From contig DASZBJ010000058.1 in assembly GCA_035944115.1 (NCBI GenBank), positions 1 through 64,000 on the forward strand: DNA of 64,000 nucleotides. The letters are read 5' to 3'. The position numbers and the translations under genes were made by a program. Shown here piece by piece: positions 18,001 to 26,829 of the stretch. Origin of the DNA: Candidatus Babeliales bacterium. Its GTDB lineage: Bacteria > Babelota > Babeliae > Babelales > Vermiphilaceae. Positions within the stretch are counted from its first letter, which is position 1. Every line of letters begins with the position of its first letter. The notes under the pieces are model-generated. The model searched no databases, was not told where the DNA came from, and was given only the letters and a program-made list of their open reading frames with translations.

Positions 18001-19857
18001 ATGAATAGATTGTTCAGATGTACTGTTTTTTTATTACTTTTTCTCACGCAGATTAGTGTTTGTGATGTGCAGGAGTTTGCGTTATTACCGGTGACCCCTG
18101 TCTGGTATCCTGTCTCGCATGTTGTGCGGCAGCCAGCAGAAGGATTTTCGCCAGATACGCTAATAAAAACGGTGAATGGGTACGTTTTGATTCATGATCT
18201 TTCAGAAGGGGATATTGTAGTTGGTCTTAACGGTGATCAAAAGATTTTGTATGTTCAGCAAAATTATCTTGATCGATGTGTGCAGTTGCGTGTTGATGAT
18301 CAGGTTATCAATGTTGCGTTAGGTCAGCAATTTTATCTCCATGATAATGCGTTAAAATCAGCATGCGATTTGGAAATCGGTGATATCTTATATGGCGGTA
18401 GTTGTGTATATGCGAAAGATATTGTTGATGAGCCGCAACTATTTTATGCGCTGAGCACAGAGCAGAATTCTTTTTTTATTTATCCTGATATGTATGTGCA
18501 TAATTTTGATGTTGCAACTATCACCGTCATAGGATCGTTGTTGCTTGGTGCTATAGAAATTTCCAATCCTGTTGTAGCGGTTGTAGGTGAGATGCTTTCT
18601 TTGTATCTGTTTATCATGAAAAATTTTATGCCAGATGGAAAGCTTGTAGGAACTATTTCTCCGAGCGATGAAAATTTACCTATTTTGCAAATAGCGTTGA
18701 AAAATAGAGACATTGTATCTAAGGCACGGAATTACTATGAAATTAAAAGAAAAGAGCTGCTAAAGCTATATCAAGATTTAGTAAAAATCAAAACTGATTT
18801 AGATGCTTTTGTGAGGCCAAATCAAGCACATATCTTAGATTTTTCTAAAAGTTTTTTACGGGAATGGACTTCGCAAGCCTTTGATACTGTTGCATTGCCA
18901 GATCTTTCATATGAATTAGGATTAAATCCTGTTGCAAAAGAACAGCTTATGCAATTGAGAGATGATGAGCTGGAGCGCTTGCAACAAGCGATTATCGATC
19001 AGCATTTGATATTGGCATTGCATGTGAATGAAGTGATTGTGCGTTATGATAAAGCGTGGGAAGACGCTACTAGTTTCTCTGGATGCCATAATCAAGAAGT
19101 TAGTTGTTGGAACAGAAATTTGAACAATGTGCCTTGCGATGTTGCTCTTAGATTATATGCAGCCCTTTTTATTTGGAGAGAGTTGCTTAATAATCTTGAA
19201 CAAAAAACAAAAGAAATGCAGGGGATATTGAGTTATTATCAAAAGCTAAAAAATAATTTTTTTGTTTCTCAAACAACAACAATTTTTCAGATTTTGCCTG
19301 CATTTGTACAGAAAGCTGATATTGCGGTTGGATACGTTCAGCATAACAAGCAAATAGTGCTTTCAAATATGCTAATTAGTGAAGCTTGTTTAACGCGCTA
19401 TAGAATTTTAACCGCAGAATTAATTAAGAAGAATCAAGCTGCAGCGGAAAAATATCGTGCTGCGCGAGATGATTCCAAAGATGGTAGTGTGTATGCGAAG
19501 GGGATACATGCTGCAGTTAAAGCAATCTTGGATAGGCAAGCTACAGGGGAAGTGTATACTGGCTATGCACCAGGTCCAGATGATGATGAGGATTTTTTTA
19601 AGAATTTAGAGAAAAAGGCTGATAAAAGAAGGCGCTTGCCAGGAGGAGGAAAATATTATCGTGATCCTGAAACAGGTCTTTGGTGGTCTAAGGATAATGG
19701 TAGTAATCATGCCGGGGTTCATTATAAAGTGTATTTAGAACGAAAAACATATCTTGAATGGATTTGGGATGTATGTCTAAAAACGGGAAGAATAATGGAT
19801 AAACATAAAGGACCTATTGGTAGAACTATTCGAATGAAAGATTTGATACCTTTTTAA
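18001..19857 (+). CDS. Exported protein with degenerate Hint domain and toxin-like C-terminus
   Basis: A 618-residue protein; GGAG six bases before ATG 18001 sets the start. Order: signal peptide 1-22; a Hint-like domain about 46-168 (FSPDTLIKTVNGYVLIHDLS, GDIVVG, CDLEIGDILYGG, ending YVHNFD); hydrophobic segment 171-206; helical coiled-coil region 225-480; Gly/Lys linker; C-terminal module 543-618 with DPETGLWWSKDN, NHAGVHYKV and MDKHKGPIG. The layout matches polymorphic toxins, in which a Hint domain sits before or near a variable toxin tip. The Hint catalytic cysteine position is Gly48 and the TxxH motif reads ALGQ, so self-cleavage is doubtful although the HN pair remains. The tip's D-x-H-x-G-x-K pattern suggests a nuclease-type toxin, but that is inference. 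Two immunity-like genes follow. Confidence 0.65.
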   Translation: MNRLFRCTVFLLLFLTQISVCDVQEFALLPVTPVWYPVSHVVRQPAEGFSPDTLIKTVNGYVLIHDLSEGDIVVGLNGDQKILYVQQNYLDRCVQLRVDDQVINVALGQQFYLHDNALKSACDLEIGDILYGGSCVYAKDIVDEPQLFYALSTEQNSFFIYPDMYVHNFDVATITVIGSLLLGAIEISNPVVAVVGEMLSLYLFIMKNFMPDGKLVGTISPSDENLPILQIALKNRDIVSKARNYYEIKRKELLKLYQDLVKIKTDLDAFVRPNQAHILDFSKSFLREWTSQAFDTVALPDLSYELGLNPVAKEQLMQLRDDELERLQQAIIDQHLILALHVNEVIVRYDKAWEDATSFSGCHNQEVSCWNRNLNNVPCDVALRLYAALFIWRELLNNLEQKTKEMQGILSYYQKLKNNFFVSQTTTIFQILPAFVQKADIAVGYVQHNKQIVLSNMLISEACLTRYRILTAELIKKNQAAAEKYRAARDDSKDGSVYAKGIHAAVKAILDRQATGEVYTGYAPGPDDDEDFFKNLEKKADKRRRLPGGGKYYRDPETGLWWSKDNGSNHAGVHYKVYLERKTYLEWIWDVCLKTGRIMDKHKGPIGRTIRMKDLIPF

Positions 19858-19875
19858 GGAGTTACCAGTTTTCTT

Positions 19876-20406
19876 ATGAATTATATAACAATAAAAAAAC
19901 ATGATGATTTTCAAGCATTGTTTGATGTGGATGTTTTAATCACAGGAGACCTTGCGCGTCAAAGGGAGGAGCTAGAGTGGAATACCTGGCATCTTTCTTT
20001 TGATAAAAAATTTGTGCAAAAGCTGAAGATTGATGATTTACAGCGGTTTGTTGCAAAATTAATTGATAGCCGTGTGCAACAATTGAGAAGGCAGAGCAAT
20101 CATACACCAGTAACGTTTTATGTTTGGTTTGAAAAAGCAGCGTTGCAATTATGTTTTGATTTTTTATCAGGCAAAGATATTAAGCTGCCTTTTGAGCGTG
20201 GATTGAATTTATTATCTTCAATTGATCCTGTGCTTACAATATTTTTATCTGAAGCACAACGCATTGCAATTCACGGTAATCTTAATGATTTTATAGAGTC
20301 GGTTCGAACAGATTCAGGCTGGGAAGGAGATCCTGGTTGGGATGATGATGAACCGGAGTGGATTCAGGACGTATACGTTACAACGCTCAAAGTAACTCCA
20401 TGTTAA
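19876..20406 (+). CDS. Candidate immunity protein, copy 1
   Basis: A 176-residue acidic cytosolic protein with no signal peptide. It aligns over its whole length with the next gene: ITIKKHDDFQALFD, LITGDLARQ, a helix LQRFVAKLIDSRVQQLRRQ, TPVTFYVWFEKAALQLCFDF, LSGKDIKLP, an acidic PGWDDDEPEWIQDVYVTTL tail. It begins 18 bases after the toxin-like gene; AAGGAG lies 15 bases upstream, a longer gap than usual. Position, acidic charge and duplication fit immunity proteins of polymorphic toxins. No Pfam immunity family is recognised by eye. Confidence 0.65.
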   Translation: MNYITIKKHDDFQALFDVDVLITGDLARQREELEWNTWHLSFDKKFVQKLKIDDLQRFVAKLIDSRVQQLRRQSNHTPVTFYVWFEKAALQLCFDFLSGKDIKLPFERGLNLLSSIDPVLTIFLSEAQRIAIHGNLNDFIESVRTDSGWEGDPGWDDDEPEWIQDVYVTTLKVTPC

Positions 20407-20933
20407 TAAATTATGCCCATATAAAAAAGTACGATGATTTTCAAGAGATATTTGATGCAAATATTTTAATAACGGGTAATCCTGCGCGTCAAAAAGAAGA
20501 AATATGCGAGAATATGTGGAAGGTCGGTTTTGATAAGAAGCTTATAAAAAAACTGACTATGCAGGATTTGCAACAATTTATTGAAAAATTAGTGCAAGTT
20601 CGTATTGAGCAACTCAAAAGACAGATGAATTATACTCCTGTAACATTTTATGTTTGGATTGATGAAATGTCACAGCATTTATGTTTTGATTTTTTATCAG
20701 GCAAAGATATTGTATTGCCACCTGAAGGGCGGTTTAATATATTGTCTTCAGTTGATCAGATTCTTGCATCATTTTTAGCTGAAGTGCAGCGAGTTGCGAC
20801 TCATGGCAATTTGCAGGATTTTAGAGTTATAAATCCGGGTGATCCTGGTTGGGATGATGACGATTTTTGGGGTGAAAAGATACAGCAGCAGTATATTCAA
20901 GACATATATATTACAACTTTAGAACCTCAGTGA
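20400..20933 (+). CDS. Candidate immunity protein, copy 2 (tandem paralogue)
   Basis: A 177-residue protein starting at ATG 20400, which overlaps the previous stop codon; a GTG at 20358 extends the frame but breaks the alignment with copy 1. It shares YAHIKKYDDFQEIFD, LITGNPARQKEE, TPVTFYVWIDEMSQHLCFDF, LSGKDIVLP and the PGWDDDDFWG acidic tail ending QDIYITTLEPQ. The overlap suggests coupled translation. The two copies differ enough that they may recognise different toxin tips. Confidence 0.65.
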   Translation: MLINYAHIKKYDDFQEIFDANILITGNPARQKEEICENMWKVGFDKKLIKKLTMQDLQQFIEKLVQVRIEQLKRQMNYTPVTFYVWIDEMSQHLCFDFLSGKDIVLPPEGRFNILSSVDQILASFLAEVQRVATHGNLQDFRVINPGDPGWDDDDFWGEKIQQQYIQDIYITTLEPQ

Positions 20934-20942
20934 GTACTACAT

Positions 20943-21743
20943 ATGAATCTTTTATATTGGCTTTCGGCCTTACAAATTATTTTAGAAAGTTTTCCGATTA
21001 GCAGTTCTAGTCATCTCATTTTATTTGAACGGTTAATGCAGTGGTGTGGCGTTGCGCATATGCCAGTGGTGTTAGATGGTTCCGTCGAAGCATGGCAAGA
21101 AATACTCAATGTTCTGCATGGTCCTACAGTTATTGTTCTCGCGCTGTTTTTTGCAAGGCGCTGGTTGGCTTTGGTAACGTGGGATAAAACGTGGTTTTGG
21201 CAGATTGTGTCGTGGGGTATGCTCGTTCTGGTAGCAGATCTTTGTACTCTGCTATTTTTTTTCTTATTCAAGCATACCGGAAAAGATTTTTTTCCATTGG
21301 GGCTTGGCCTATGCGTTACCGCAATGAGTTTGTTGTTAACAAAATATTATGCAGTTGATGAGAATAAAAAATTTGATGGGATGGCGGCGATTATTTTAGG
21401 ATGCGCGCAAGGCATTGCATTGTTGCCAGGAATTTCTCGCTTTGGTTTTACGTTTATGGCGGCACGATGGTTACAGTTTTCGCCACGGCGAGCATTTGAG
21501 CTTTCTTTTTTGATAGAGCTGCCGCTGATTTTTGCTGCGTTTGTAAAAAGTGCATATGGCTTAGGATGGTTGCAGATACAGACGGTATTCTTGCATGTTG
21601 ATCTTATTTTAGTTATGATTGCGGCAATGATTGGAGCGTGGATTGGTTTAGTGGTAATGGATTATCTTATAAATACCAATCGTATGTGGTGGTTTTCGGT
21701 ATATATGATATTGCCGATTACGGTCTGGTGTTTTGTCAGATAA
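20943..21743 (+). CDS. uppP: Undecaprenyl-diphosphatase (BacA type)
   Basis: A 266-residue polytopic membrane protein that dephosphorylates undecaprenyl diphosphate to recycle the lipid carrier of peptidoglycan synthesis. Family motifs are visible: ILESFPISSSSHLILFE near residue 13 and LLPGISRFGFTFMAARW near residue 158. The second motif has Phe where the family usually has Ser after PGISR. Length and about seven hydrophobic segments are normal. It starts nine bases after immunity copy 2 and may be cotranscribed with it and with ftsK. Confidence 0.92.
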   Translation: MNLLYWLSALQIILESFPISSSSHLILFERLMQWCGVAHMPVVLDGSVEAWQEILNVLHGPTVIVLALFFARRWLALVTWDKTWFWQIVSWGMLVLVADLCTLLFFFLFKHTGKDFFPLGLGLCVTAMSLLLTKYYAVDENKKFDGMAAIILGCAQGIALLPGISRFGFTFMAARWLQFSPRRAFELSFLIELPLIFAAFVKSAYGLGWLQIQTVFLHVDLILVMIAAMIGAWIGLVVMDYLINTNRMWWFSVYMILPITVWCFVR

Positions 21744-21785
21744 TTTTTTATCAAAACAGTTAAGTGATGAATCTTTTGTAGTGGT

Positions 21786-24143
21786 ATGGAGTACGTTGTG
21801 CGTAAAACAAATTATGTGAAGAAGCAAGTATGGTTTGGAGCGTATCAACGAGAGTTGCACATTATTTTTCTCATTTCGCTTGCCCTCTTTCTTTCTCTAT
21901 CATTATGCACGTATAATCCCACTGATAGTTCTTGGTGGTATGCAACCAGTGATGGATTCCAGCTTACTAATGCATGCGGTTTTGTGGGTGCGCAGATAGC
22001 GGCACTCTTTTTTTATCTGTTCGGTTCAGGCTCTTTTTTTTGTATAGCCCCACTTTGTTTTACGATTTATTTGTTGTGGTATGGATTGCCGGTACGGTCT
22101 GAATGGGATCGATATGGTGCGTATGCAGTTTTTATTGTTGCCGTCTCAACACTGTCTGCCGCATATAAAATTATGATTGGTGGCGCACATGTTCCTGGGG
22201 GTTTTATTGGCTTGCATATGTGGCGATTACTGTACCGATGGTTTGATTATGTAGGGGCTGTGTTGTGTATTTACACCACATTGCTTGCCTCTTCTATTAT
22301 CATCACACAACTTTCTTTTATTGCTTGGTTTAGATCTTTAACGGTTAAACGATATATGTACACACTCTATAGATGGTTTCGAGTAACAGTGCGAGCATTA
22401 ACGCCAGTTATGGTGCGCGGGACAGATTTTGTTCGCTGGATTGGGCAGCGCATTATTGGTGCAGCTCGTGCGGCAATTCACTATGTTGGTCTTGCATCTA
22501 CGCCACTTGAATATGACGCACCAGAATATGATGATCCAGCGCTTGATTATCAAGATACAGATGTATCAGCATTGTTACATCGTACAACAATTGCTGCAAT
22601 GCCAGTTGAGCATGTGGTTAATCAACTGAACAATGGTAACAATGAAAATCTGGTTTCATCGGTTACTCATCTGGAGCATCTGAATTCTCAACCGATTCCT
22701 GAAACGATTGTTATGCCAGAGGAACCATCGCAACCATCTGAAGGTGCTGCGCCTGTAGTTGATCAGTACCAATTACCGAATGTATCTATTTTTATTGGCA
22801 CGCAGGGGCATGAACATGACGTGCAGCTGATGAAGCAATTAGAAAAACGAGCGCATATATTAGAAGAAAAGTTACGCTGTTTTGGTATTGCGGGATCAGT
22901 AACTTCTATAAAATCAGGGCCAGTAGTTACCTTATTTGAGTATATGCCTACTATTGATTCAAAAATCAGTAAGATTATTGCGCTTGAAGATGATTTAGCA
23001 CTTGCGTTGCAAGCATTGAGTATTCGTATTATTGCACCGATTCCGGGTAAATCAGTTGTCGGTTTTGAGGTTGCAAATGCTCGCAGAACGAGCGTTCTTT
23101 TAGCGGATATTATTCAATCAGATTTGTATATGCAATATGCTGGGCAATTACCGCTTATATTAGGAAAAGATACGATTGGCAATAATGTGGTAGCAGATTT
23201 GGCGACAATGCCTCATTTATTAGTAGCGGGTTCAACAGGATCAGGAAAGTCGGTTGCACTCAATAGCATGCTTATTAGTTTGCTGTGTGCACACACTCCG
23301 GATGGTCTGCGTCTTATTTTGATTGATCCCAAGAGGCTTGAATTTGCGCCATACGCTGATATTGCGCATTTATTATTCCCGATTGTTACTAATCCACGTG
23401 ACTCGGTTCCTGTTTTGCAATGGGTTGTGCACGAGATGGAAGAGCGCTATCAAAAGATGGCTGAACATGGTGCACGTAATTATGGTGATTATAATAAAAT
23501 GATGGAAGCAGATGAGAAGTTGCCACTGATAGTAGTGATTATTGATGAGTTATCAGATCTGATGATGACAGCAGGCCGCGAAATTGAAGGATTAATTGTT
23601 CGTATTGCGCAGATGGCGCGCGCAGCGGGTATTCATTTGATTGTTGCAACGCAACGACCGTCAGTGGACGTAATTACTGGGTTGATCAAAGTAAACTTTC
23701 CCAGTAGAATTTCGTTTCGAGTGACATCAAAAGTAGATTCGCGTACTATTTTAGATTGTTCTGGAGCTGATAAATTATTAGGAAAAGGAGACATGCTATT
23801 TCTTGATTCAGCACATTCAATACTAACGCGGGTACATGGTGCATATGTATCTGATCATGAAATTAAAACGGTAACTGATCATATTCGTGCGCAACGTCCT
23901 GTTGTATATCGGGATCTTATTCGTGAGTTGACTGATTCTAATCAAGAAGTGAAAACAATAGATGATGAGTTGTATGAAGCAGTACTTATTTTTTTACAAG
24001 AAATTGATGATATTTCAATCTCTTTGCTTCAACGAAAATTTAGAATAGGATATAATAGATCTGCGCGTATTATTGAAATATTGCAATCGCGTGGTTTAAT
24101 TATGCCGAGTGAAGGTGGCAAACCAAGAAAAGTAATTCGGTAA
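21786..24143 (+). CDS. ftsK: DNA translocase FtsK/SpoIIIE
   Basis: A 785-residue septal DNA pump that moves the chromosome termini through the closing septum. Four hydrophobic segments occupy residues 20-185, followed by a linker rich in Pro/Glu/Gln (250-330), then the motor: beta domain, Walker A GSTGSGKSVALNS near 481, Walker B LIVVIIDELSDLMM, ATQRPSVDVITGLIKVNFPS, and a C-terminal winged-helix gamma domain (SLLQRKFRIGYNRSARIIE). It is full length. The start may be ATG 21786 or GTG 21798; GGAG at 21788-21791 favours the GTG. Confidence 0.95.
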   Translation: MEYVVRKTNYVKKQVWFGAYQRELHIIFLISLALFLSLSLCTYNPTDSSWWYATSDGFQLTNACGFVGAQIAALFFYLFGSGSFFCIAPLCFTIYLLWYGLPVRSEWDRYGAYAVFIVAVSTLSAAYKIMIGGAHVPGGFIGLHMWRLLYRWFDYVGAVLCIYTTLLASSIIITQLSFIAWFRSLTVKRYMYTLYRWFRVTVRALTPVMVRGTDFVRWIGQRIIGAARAAIHYVGLASTPLEYDAPEYDDPALDYQDTDVSALLHRTTIAAMPVEHVVNQLNNGNNENLVSSVTHLEHLNSQPIPETIVMPEEPSQPSEGAAPVVDQYQLPNVSIFIGTQGHEHDVQLMKQLEKRAHILEEKLRCFGIAGSVTSIKSGPVVTLFEYMPTIDSKISKIIALEDDLALALQALSIRIIAPIPGKSVVGFEVANARRTSVLLADIIQSDLYMQYAGQLPLILGKDTIGNNVVADLATMPHLLVAGSTGSGKSVALNSMLISLLCAHTPDGLRLILIDPKRLEFAPYADIAHLLFPIVTNPRDSVPVLQWVVHEMEERYQKMAEHGARNYGDYNKMMEADEKLPLIVVIIDELSDLMMTAGREIEGLIVRIAQMARAAGIHLIVATQRPSVDVITGLIKVNFPSRISFRVTSKVDSRTILDCSGADKLLGKGDMLFLDSAHSILTRVHGAYVSDHEIKTVTDHIRAQRPVVYRDLIRELTDSNQEVKTIDDELYEAVLIFLQEIDDISISLLQRKFRIGYNRSARIIEILQSRGLIMPSEGGKPRKVIR

Positions 24144-24204
24144 AAAAAGAGAATATATAATAGATTAAATTTGATAATAACAGGGCGAAAAACGGAGACA
24201 TTCA

Positions 24205-25599
24205 ATGCGTTTTGATGAGCATTTTATACAAGGGGCACTGACAGAAGTATCGATTGTTAATGCGGTGTTTCCTTTGGATCCACAGTTTAGTATCGATACG
24301 CGCACTCTCAAACAAGGCGATATCTTTTTTGCACTTCCGGGTGCACAAGTAGATGGGCATGATTTTGTAGCTGACGCGATAAAAAAAGGTGCTGGCGGTA
24401 TTTGTATAGCGCACGATAAGAAAGATATATTAAAGACTGTAGATGCTGATGTACTTAAGAAAAAATTAATTTTAGTGGTGCCAAAGCCAGAGTATGCGTT
24501 GATTAGATTAGCGACGGTCTGGCGTTCATTTTTTAATTATCCGGTTGTTGCCATTACAGGTTCTGTAGGGAAAACATCAACTAAAGAATTGTTAGCACAT
24601 GTACTGGATATGCATGGCATTCCCTATATGGTCTCGTTTGGTAATCAAAACACTAAGATAGGTGTTGCGTTAAATATATTGCGTATGCGTACATCACATA
24701 AAGTAGCTATTTTTGAAGTTGGTATTAACAAGCGTAATGAGATGGCTCGTATATCAGACATTTTACGTCCAACTACCGCAGTGATTACTAAAATTGGTCA
24801 TAGTCATATGGAAGGGCTTGGATCAGTTGTTGACATTGCATTGGAAAAGCGTGATGTATTTAAATATTTTACTGCTGAAAATATCGGGGTAATAAACGGA
24901 GATCAATTATTGCTTTCGCAAGTTGGGTATCCGCATCCCGTGTTAAAATTTGGTACTAAAACAACAAATCAAATTCAGGCACGTAAAATTCATATCGGAA
25001 CATCCGCTACGACCTTTACCCTAAAAATTTATAAAGAAAAATATAATATTTCGATTGCCAATGTGCATGAAGGTGCTGTGTTCAATTCGTTAGCAGTAGC
25101 ATCGGTTGCCCATTTATTAGGTGTACCAGCAGAAGGAATAGTTGCTGCTATCAATGCGCCACCGGTTATTTCTGGTCGCTTTGAAACACGAGCATTTAAA
25201 GATAAATCCAAAGGTGCATTGATCGATGATTGTTACAGTGCAAATCCAGAAAGTATGAAGGCAGCCTTGCTTGCATTCCAGAAAATAGATACGCGCGCTA
25301 AGAAAGTTGTAGTTCTTGGTGATATGCTTGAACTGGGTATGAATAGCCCGTTTTGGCATCGCCAATTAGGACGGTTTTTACGCAAAGTACCATCACTGAA
25401 ACATGCGATTTTTGTCGGTGATTTGGTTAAATGGACCAGTAAAACGGTGCCAGTAGGGCTTGCAATAACGTGTGTAAGCGATTGGAAAGAGGCGATAACG
25501 CAGCTTAATGAGATTCTTGATGAGGAATCGTTGGTTCTTGTTAAGGGTTCTAATGGCATGGGTCTTACGAATTTAGTCCGTGAGATGGCTGATAAGTAA
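24205..25599 (+). CDS. murF: UDP-N-acetylmuramoyl-tripeptide--D-alanyl-D-alanine ligase
   Basis: A 464-residue Mur ligase that adds D-Ala-D-Ala to the UDP-MurNAc-tripeptide in the cytoplasm using ATP. Motifs: N-terminal FSIDTRTLKQGDIFFALPG, P-loop ITGSVGKTSTKELL, GNQNTKIGVALNIL, EVGINKRNEM, DDCYSANPESMKAAL and VLGDMLELG. GGAG lies seven bases before ATG 24205. It follows ftsK by 61 bases and ends before a hairpin. Together with uppP and rsmH it shows that a peptidoglycan pathway is kept. Confidence 0.95.
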   Translation: MRFDEHFIQGALTEVSIVNAVFPLDPQFSIDTRTLKQGDIFFALPGAQVDGHDFVADAIKKGAGGICIAHDKKDILKTVDADVLKKKLILVVPKPEYALIRLATVWRSFFNYPVVAITGSVGKTSTKELLAHVLDMHGIPYMVSFGNQNTKIGVALNILRMRTSHKVAIFEVGINKRNEMARISDILRPTTAVITKIGHSHMEGLGSVVDIALEKRDVFKYFTAENIGVINGDQLLLSQVGYPHPVLKFGTKTTNQIQARKIHIGTSATTFTLKIYKEKYNISIANVHEGAVFNSLAVASVAHLLGVPAEGIVAAINAPPVISGRFETRAFKDKSKGALIDDCYSANPESMKAALLAFQKIDTRAKKVVVLGDMLELGMNSPFWHRQLGRFLRKVPSLKHAIFVGDLVKWTSKTVPVGLAITCVSDWKEAITQLNEILDEESLVLVKGSNGMGLTNLVREMADK

Positions 25600-25625
25600 G
25601 AGCATCCATAAGCAGTAAATATCTT

Positions 25626-25668
25626 CAAGGCGGTAGTTATAATGACTATCGCCTTGGGCATTTTAATG
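25626..25668 (+). terminator. Terminator after murF
   Basis: A 12-bp stem CAAGGCGGTAGT / ACTATCGCCTTG (one G-U pair), a 7-base loop and a weak T-rich tail. Confidence 0.65.
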
Positions 25669-25674
25669 GGTATA

Positions 25675-25703
25675 TTGGCAACGGAAGGTTGCTATAGTAT
25701 ACT
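25675..25703 (+). promoter_or_regulatory. Promoter of rsmH
   Basis: TTGGCA (25675-25680), exactly 17 bases, then TATACT (25698-25703). A transcript from about 25710 would include the palindrome at 25750-25775. Confidence 0.7.
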
Positions 25704-25749
25704 GATAAAATATTAATTATTAGATTACTCATTCATGCCAGCCGGCTTG

Positions 25750-25775
25750 TCCGACGTAGCCTTGGCGAAGTCGGA
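25750..25775. repeat. Short palindromic repeat at the 5' end of rsmH
   Basis: TCCGAC and GTCGGA enclose an inner GCC-TT-GGC pair, forming a nested hairpin. The wording (GTAGCCTTGGCGAAG core) resembles the mobile palindromic repeats scattered in many bacterial genomes. It is open in the rsmH frame, so it could be translated as an N-terminal insert if ATG 25735 were used. Confidence 0.6.
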
Positions 25776-25821
25776 AACTCAGTATAAGCGAAGGTTGGTT
25801 TTAACGTATGCGAGAATCATA

Positions 25822-26724
25822 GTGGAAACACCGGAACAATCAGTAGGTCATAAATCCGTTCTTATACAAGAAGTGTTAGAATATCTTAATATAAAACCAG
25901 GTGGTGTATATCTGGATGTTACGTTTGGTGTTGGTGGACATACTCGCGCAATTTTAGAAAAAGAGCCAACGTGCAGAGTGATTGCCATTGACTGGGATCA
26001 AAATATTCTTGAAGAGTATGGTGAGCCAATGGTACAAGAATTCGGTTCTCGGTTGGTGTTAGTTTGGGGGAACTTTGCCCATCTGTATAAGCTACTTAAA
26101 AAAATGGATGTTGAAAAATTTGATGGCATCCTCGCTGATTTTGGTACCTCTCAAGTGCAGATAACTGAGCGGCCAGGTTTTTCAGTTCACCGTGATACAC
26201 CGCTTGATATGCGTATGTCGGTGGCCCATCAAAAAACAACGGCAGAGATTGTAATTAACTCTGCAACAGAAGAGACGTTGTGTGAAATATTTTGGCAATA
26301 TGGTGATGAAGGGCGAGCGCGCCAAATTGTACGAGCTATCATTGAAGCACGAAGCAAAAAACGAATTAGGACGACTAAGCAACTTGCAGATATTGTTGCG
26401 CGTGCAGCTCCTGAAAAATTGCATCGTCGTGTTCATCCGGCAACAAAAGTGTTTCAAGCATTGCGTATTTATGTGAATAAAGAACTCGATAATATTACGG
26501 CATTTTTAGCAATTGCAGTATCTCATTTGAATCCTGACGGACGATTGGTTTGTATTAGTTTTCATTCATTAGAAGATCGATTGGTAAAACAGTTTTTTAA
26601 AGATCAGACGATATTGGGAGCAGTGACTGATTTAGCGCCAAAAGGTGTGGTTGGAACTGATCAAGAAATTGCTACAAATCCGTCAGCACGTTCTGCGCGA
26701 TTACGTGTTGTACAACATGTGTGA
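25822..26724 (+). CDS. rsmH: 16S rRNA (cytosine-1402-N4)-methyltransferase
   Basis: An S-adenosylmethionine-dependent methyltransferase that modifies C1402 of 16S rRNA in the decoding centre. Visible signatures: GHKSVLIQEVLEYL, YLDVTFGVGGHTRAIL (SAM-binding), IDWDQ, ADFGTSQVQI, PLDMRM, FQALRIYVNKELDNI and CISFHSLEDRLVKQFF, ending NPSARSARLRVV. From GTG 25822 it is 300 residues, the usual family length. The frame is open back to ATG 25735, but the additional 29 residues are encoded largely by a palindromic repeat and do not resemble the family, so GTG 25822 is preferred. In other genomes it is named mraW and heads the division cluster; here it stands beside spoVG. Confidence 0.93.
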   Translation: METPEQSVGHKSVLIQEVLEYLNIKPGGVYLDVTFGVGGHTRAILEKEPTCRVIAIDWDQNILEEYGEPMVQEFGSRLVLVWGNFAHLYKLLKKMDVEKFDGILADFGTSQVQITERPGFSVHRDTPLDMRMSVAHQKTTAEIVINSATEETLCEIFWQYGDEGRARQIVRAIIEARSKKRIRTTKQLADIVARAAPEKLHRRVHPATKVFQALRIYVNKELDNITAFLAIAVSHLNPDGRLVCISFHSLEDRLVKQFFKDQTILGAVTDLAPKGVVGTDQEIATNPSARSARLRVVQHV

Positions 26725-26732
26725 AATACTGT

Positions 26733-26760
26733 TTGACAAAAAGGGTTTGCACTATAAACT
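26733..26760 (+). promoter_or_regulatory. Promoter of spoVG and tRNA-Gln
   Basis: Consensus TTGACA (26733-26738), 16 bases, then TAAACT (26755-26760). It lies just after rsmH and about 70 bases before the spoVG ATG. Confidence 0.65.
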
Positions 26761-26829
26761 TAATGTTCGAATGGGTAAAAATACCCAGAAGAAGGAAAGT
26801 TAGTATATATATTGCTAAGGATAGGTGAC

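Noticed and set aside
25735-25822. N-terminal 29 residues of the longest rsmH frame as part of the enzyme
   Set aside because: They are encoded by a palindromic repeat and its flank and do not resemble RsmH; GTG 25822 gives the standard length.
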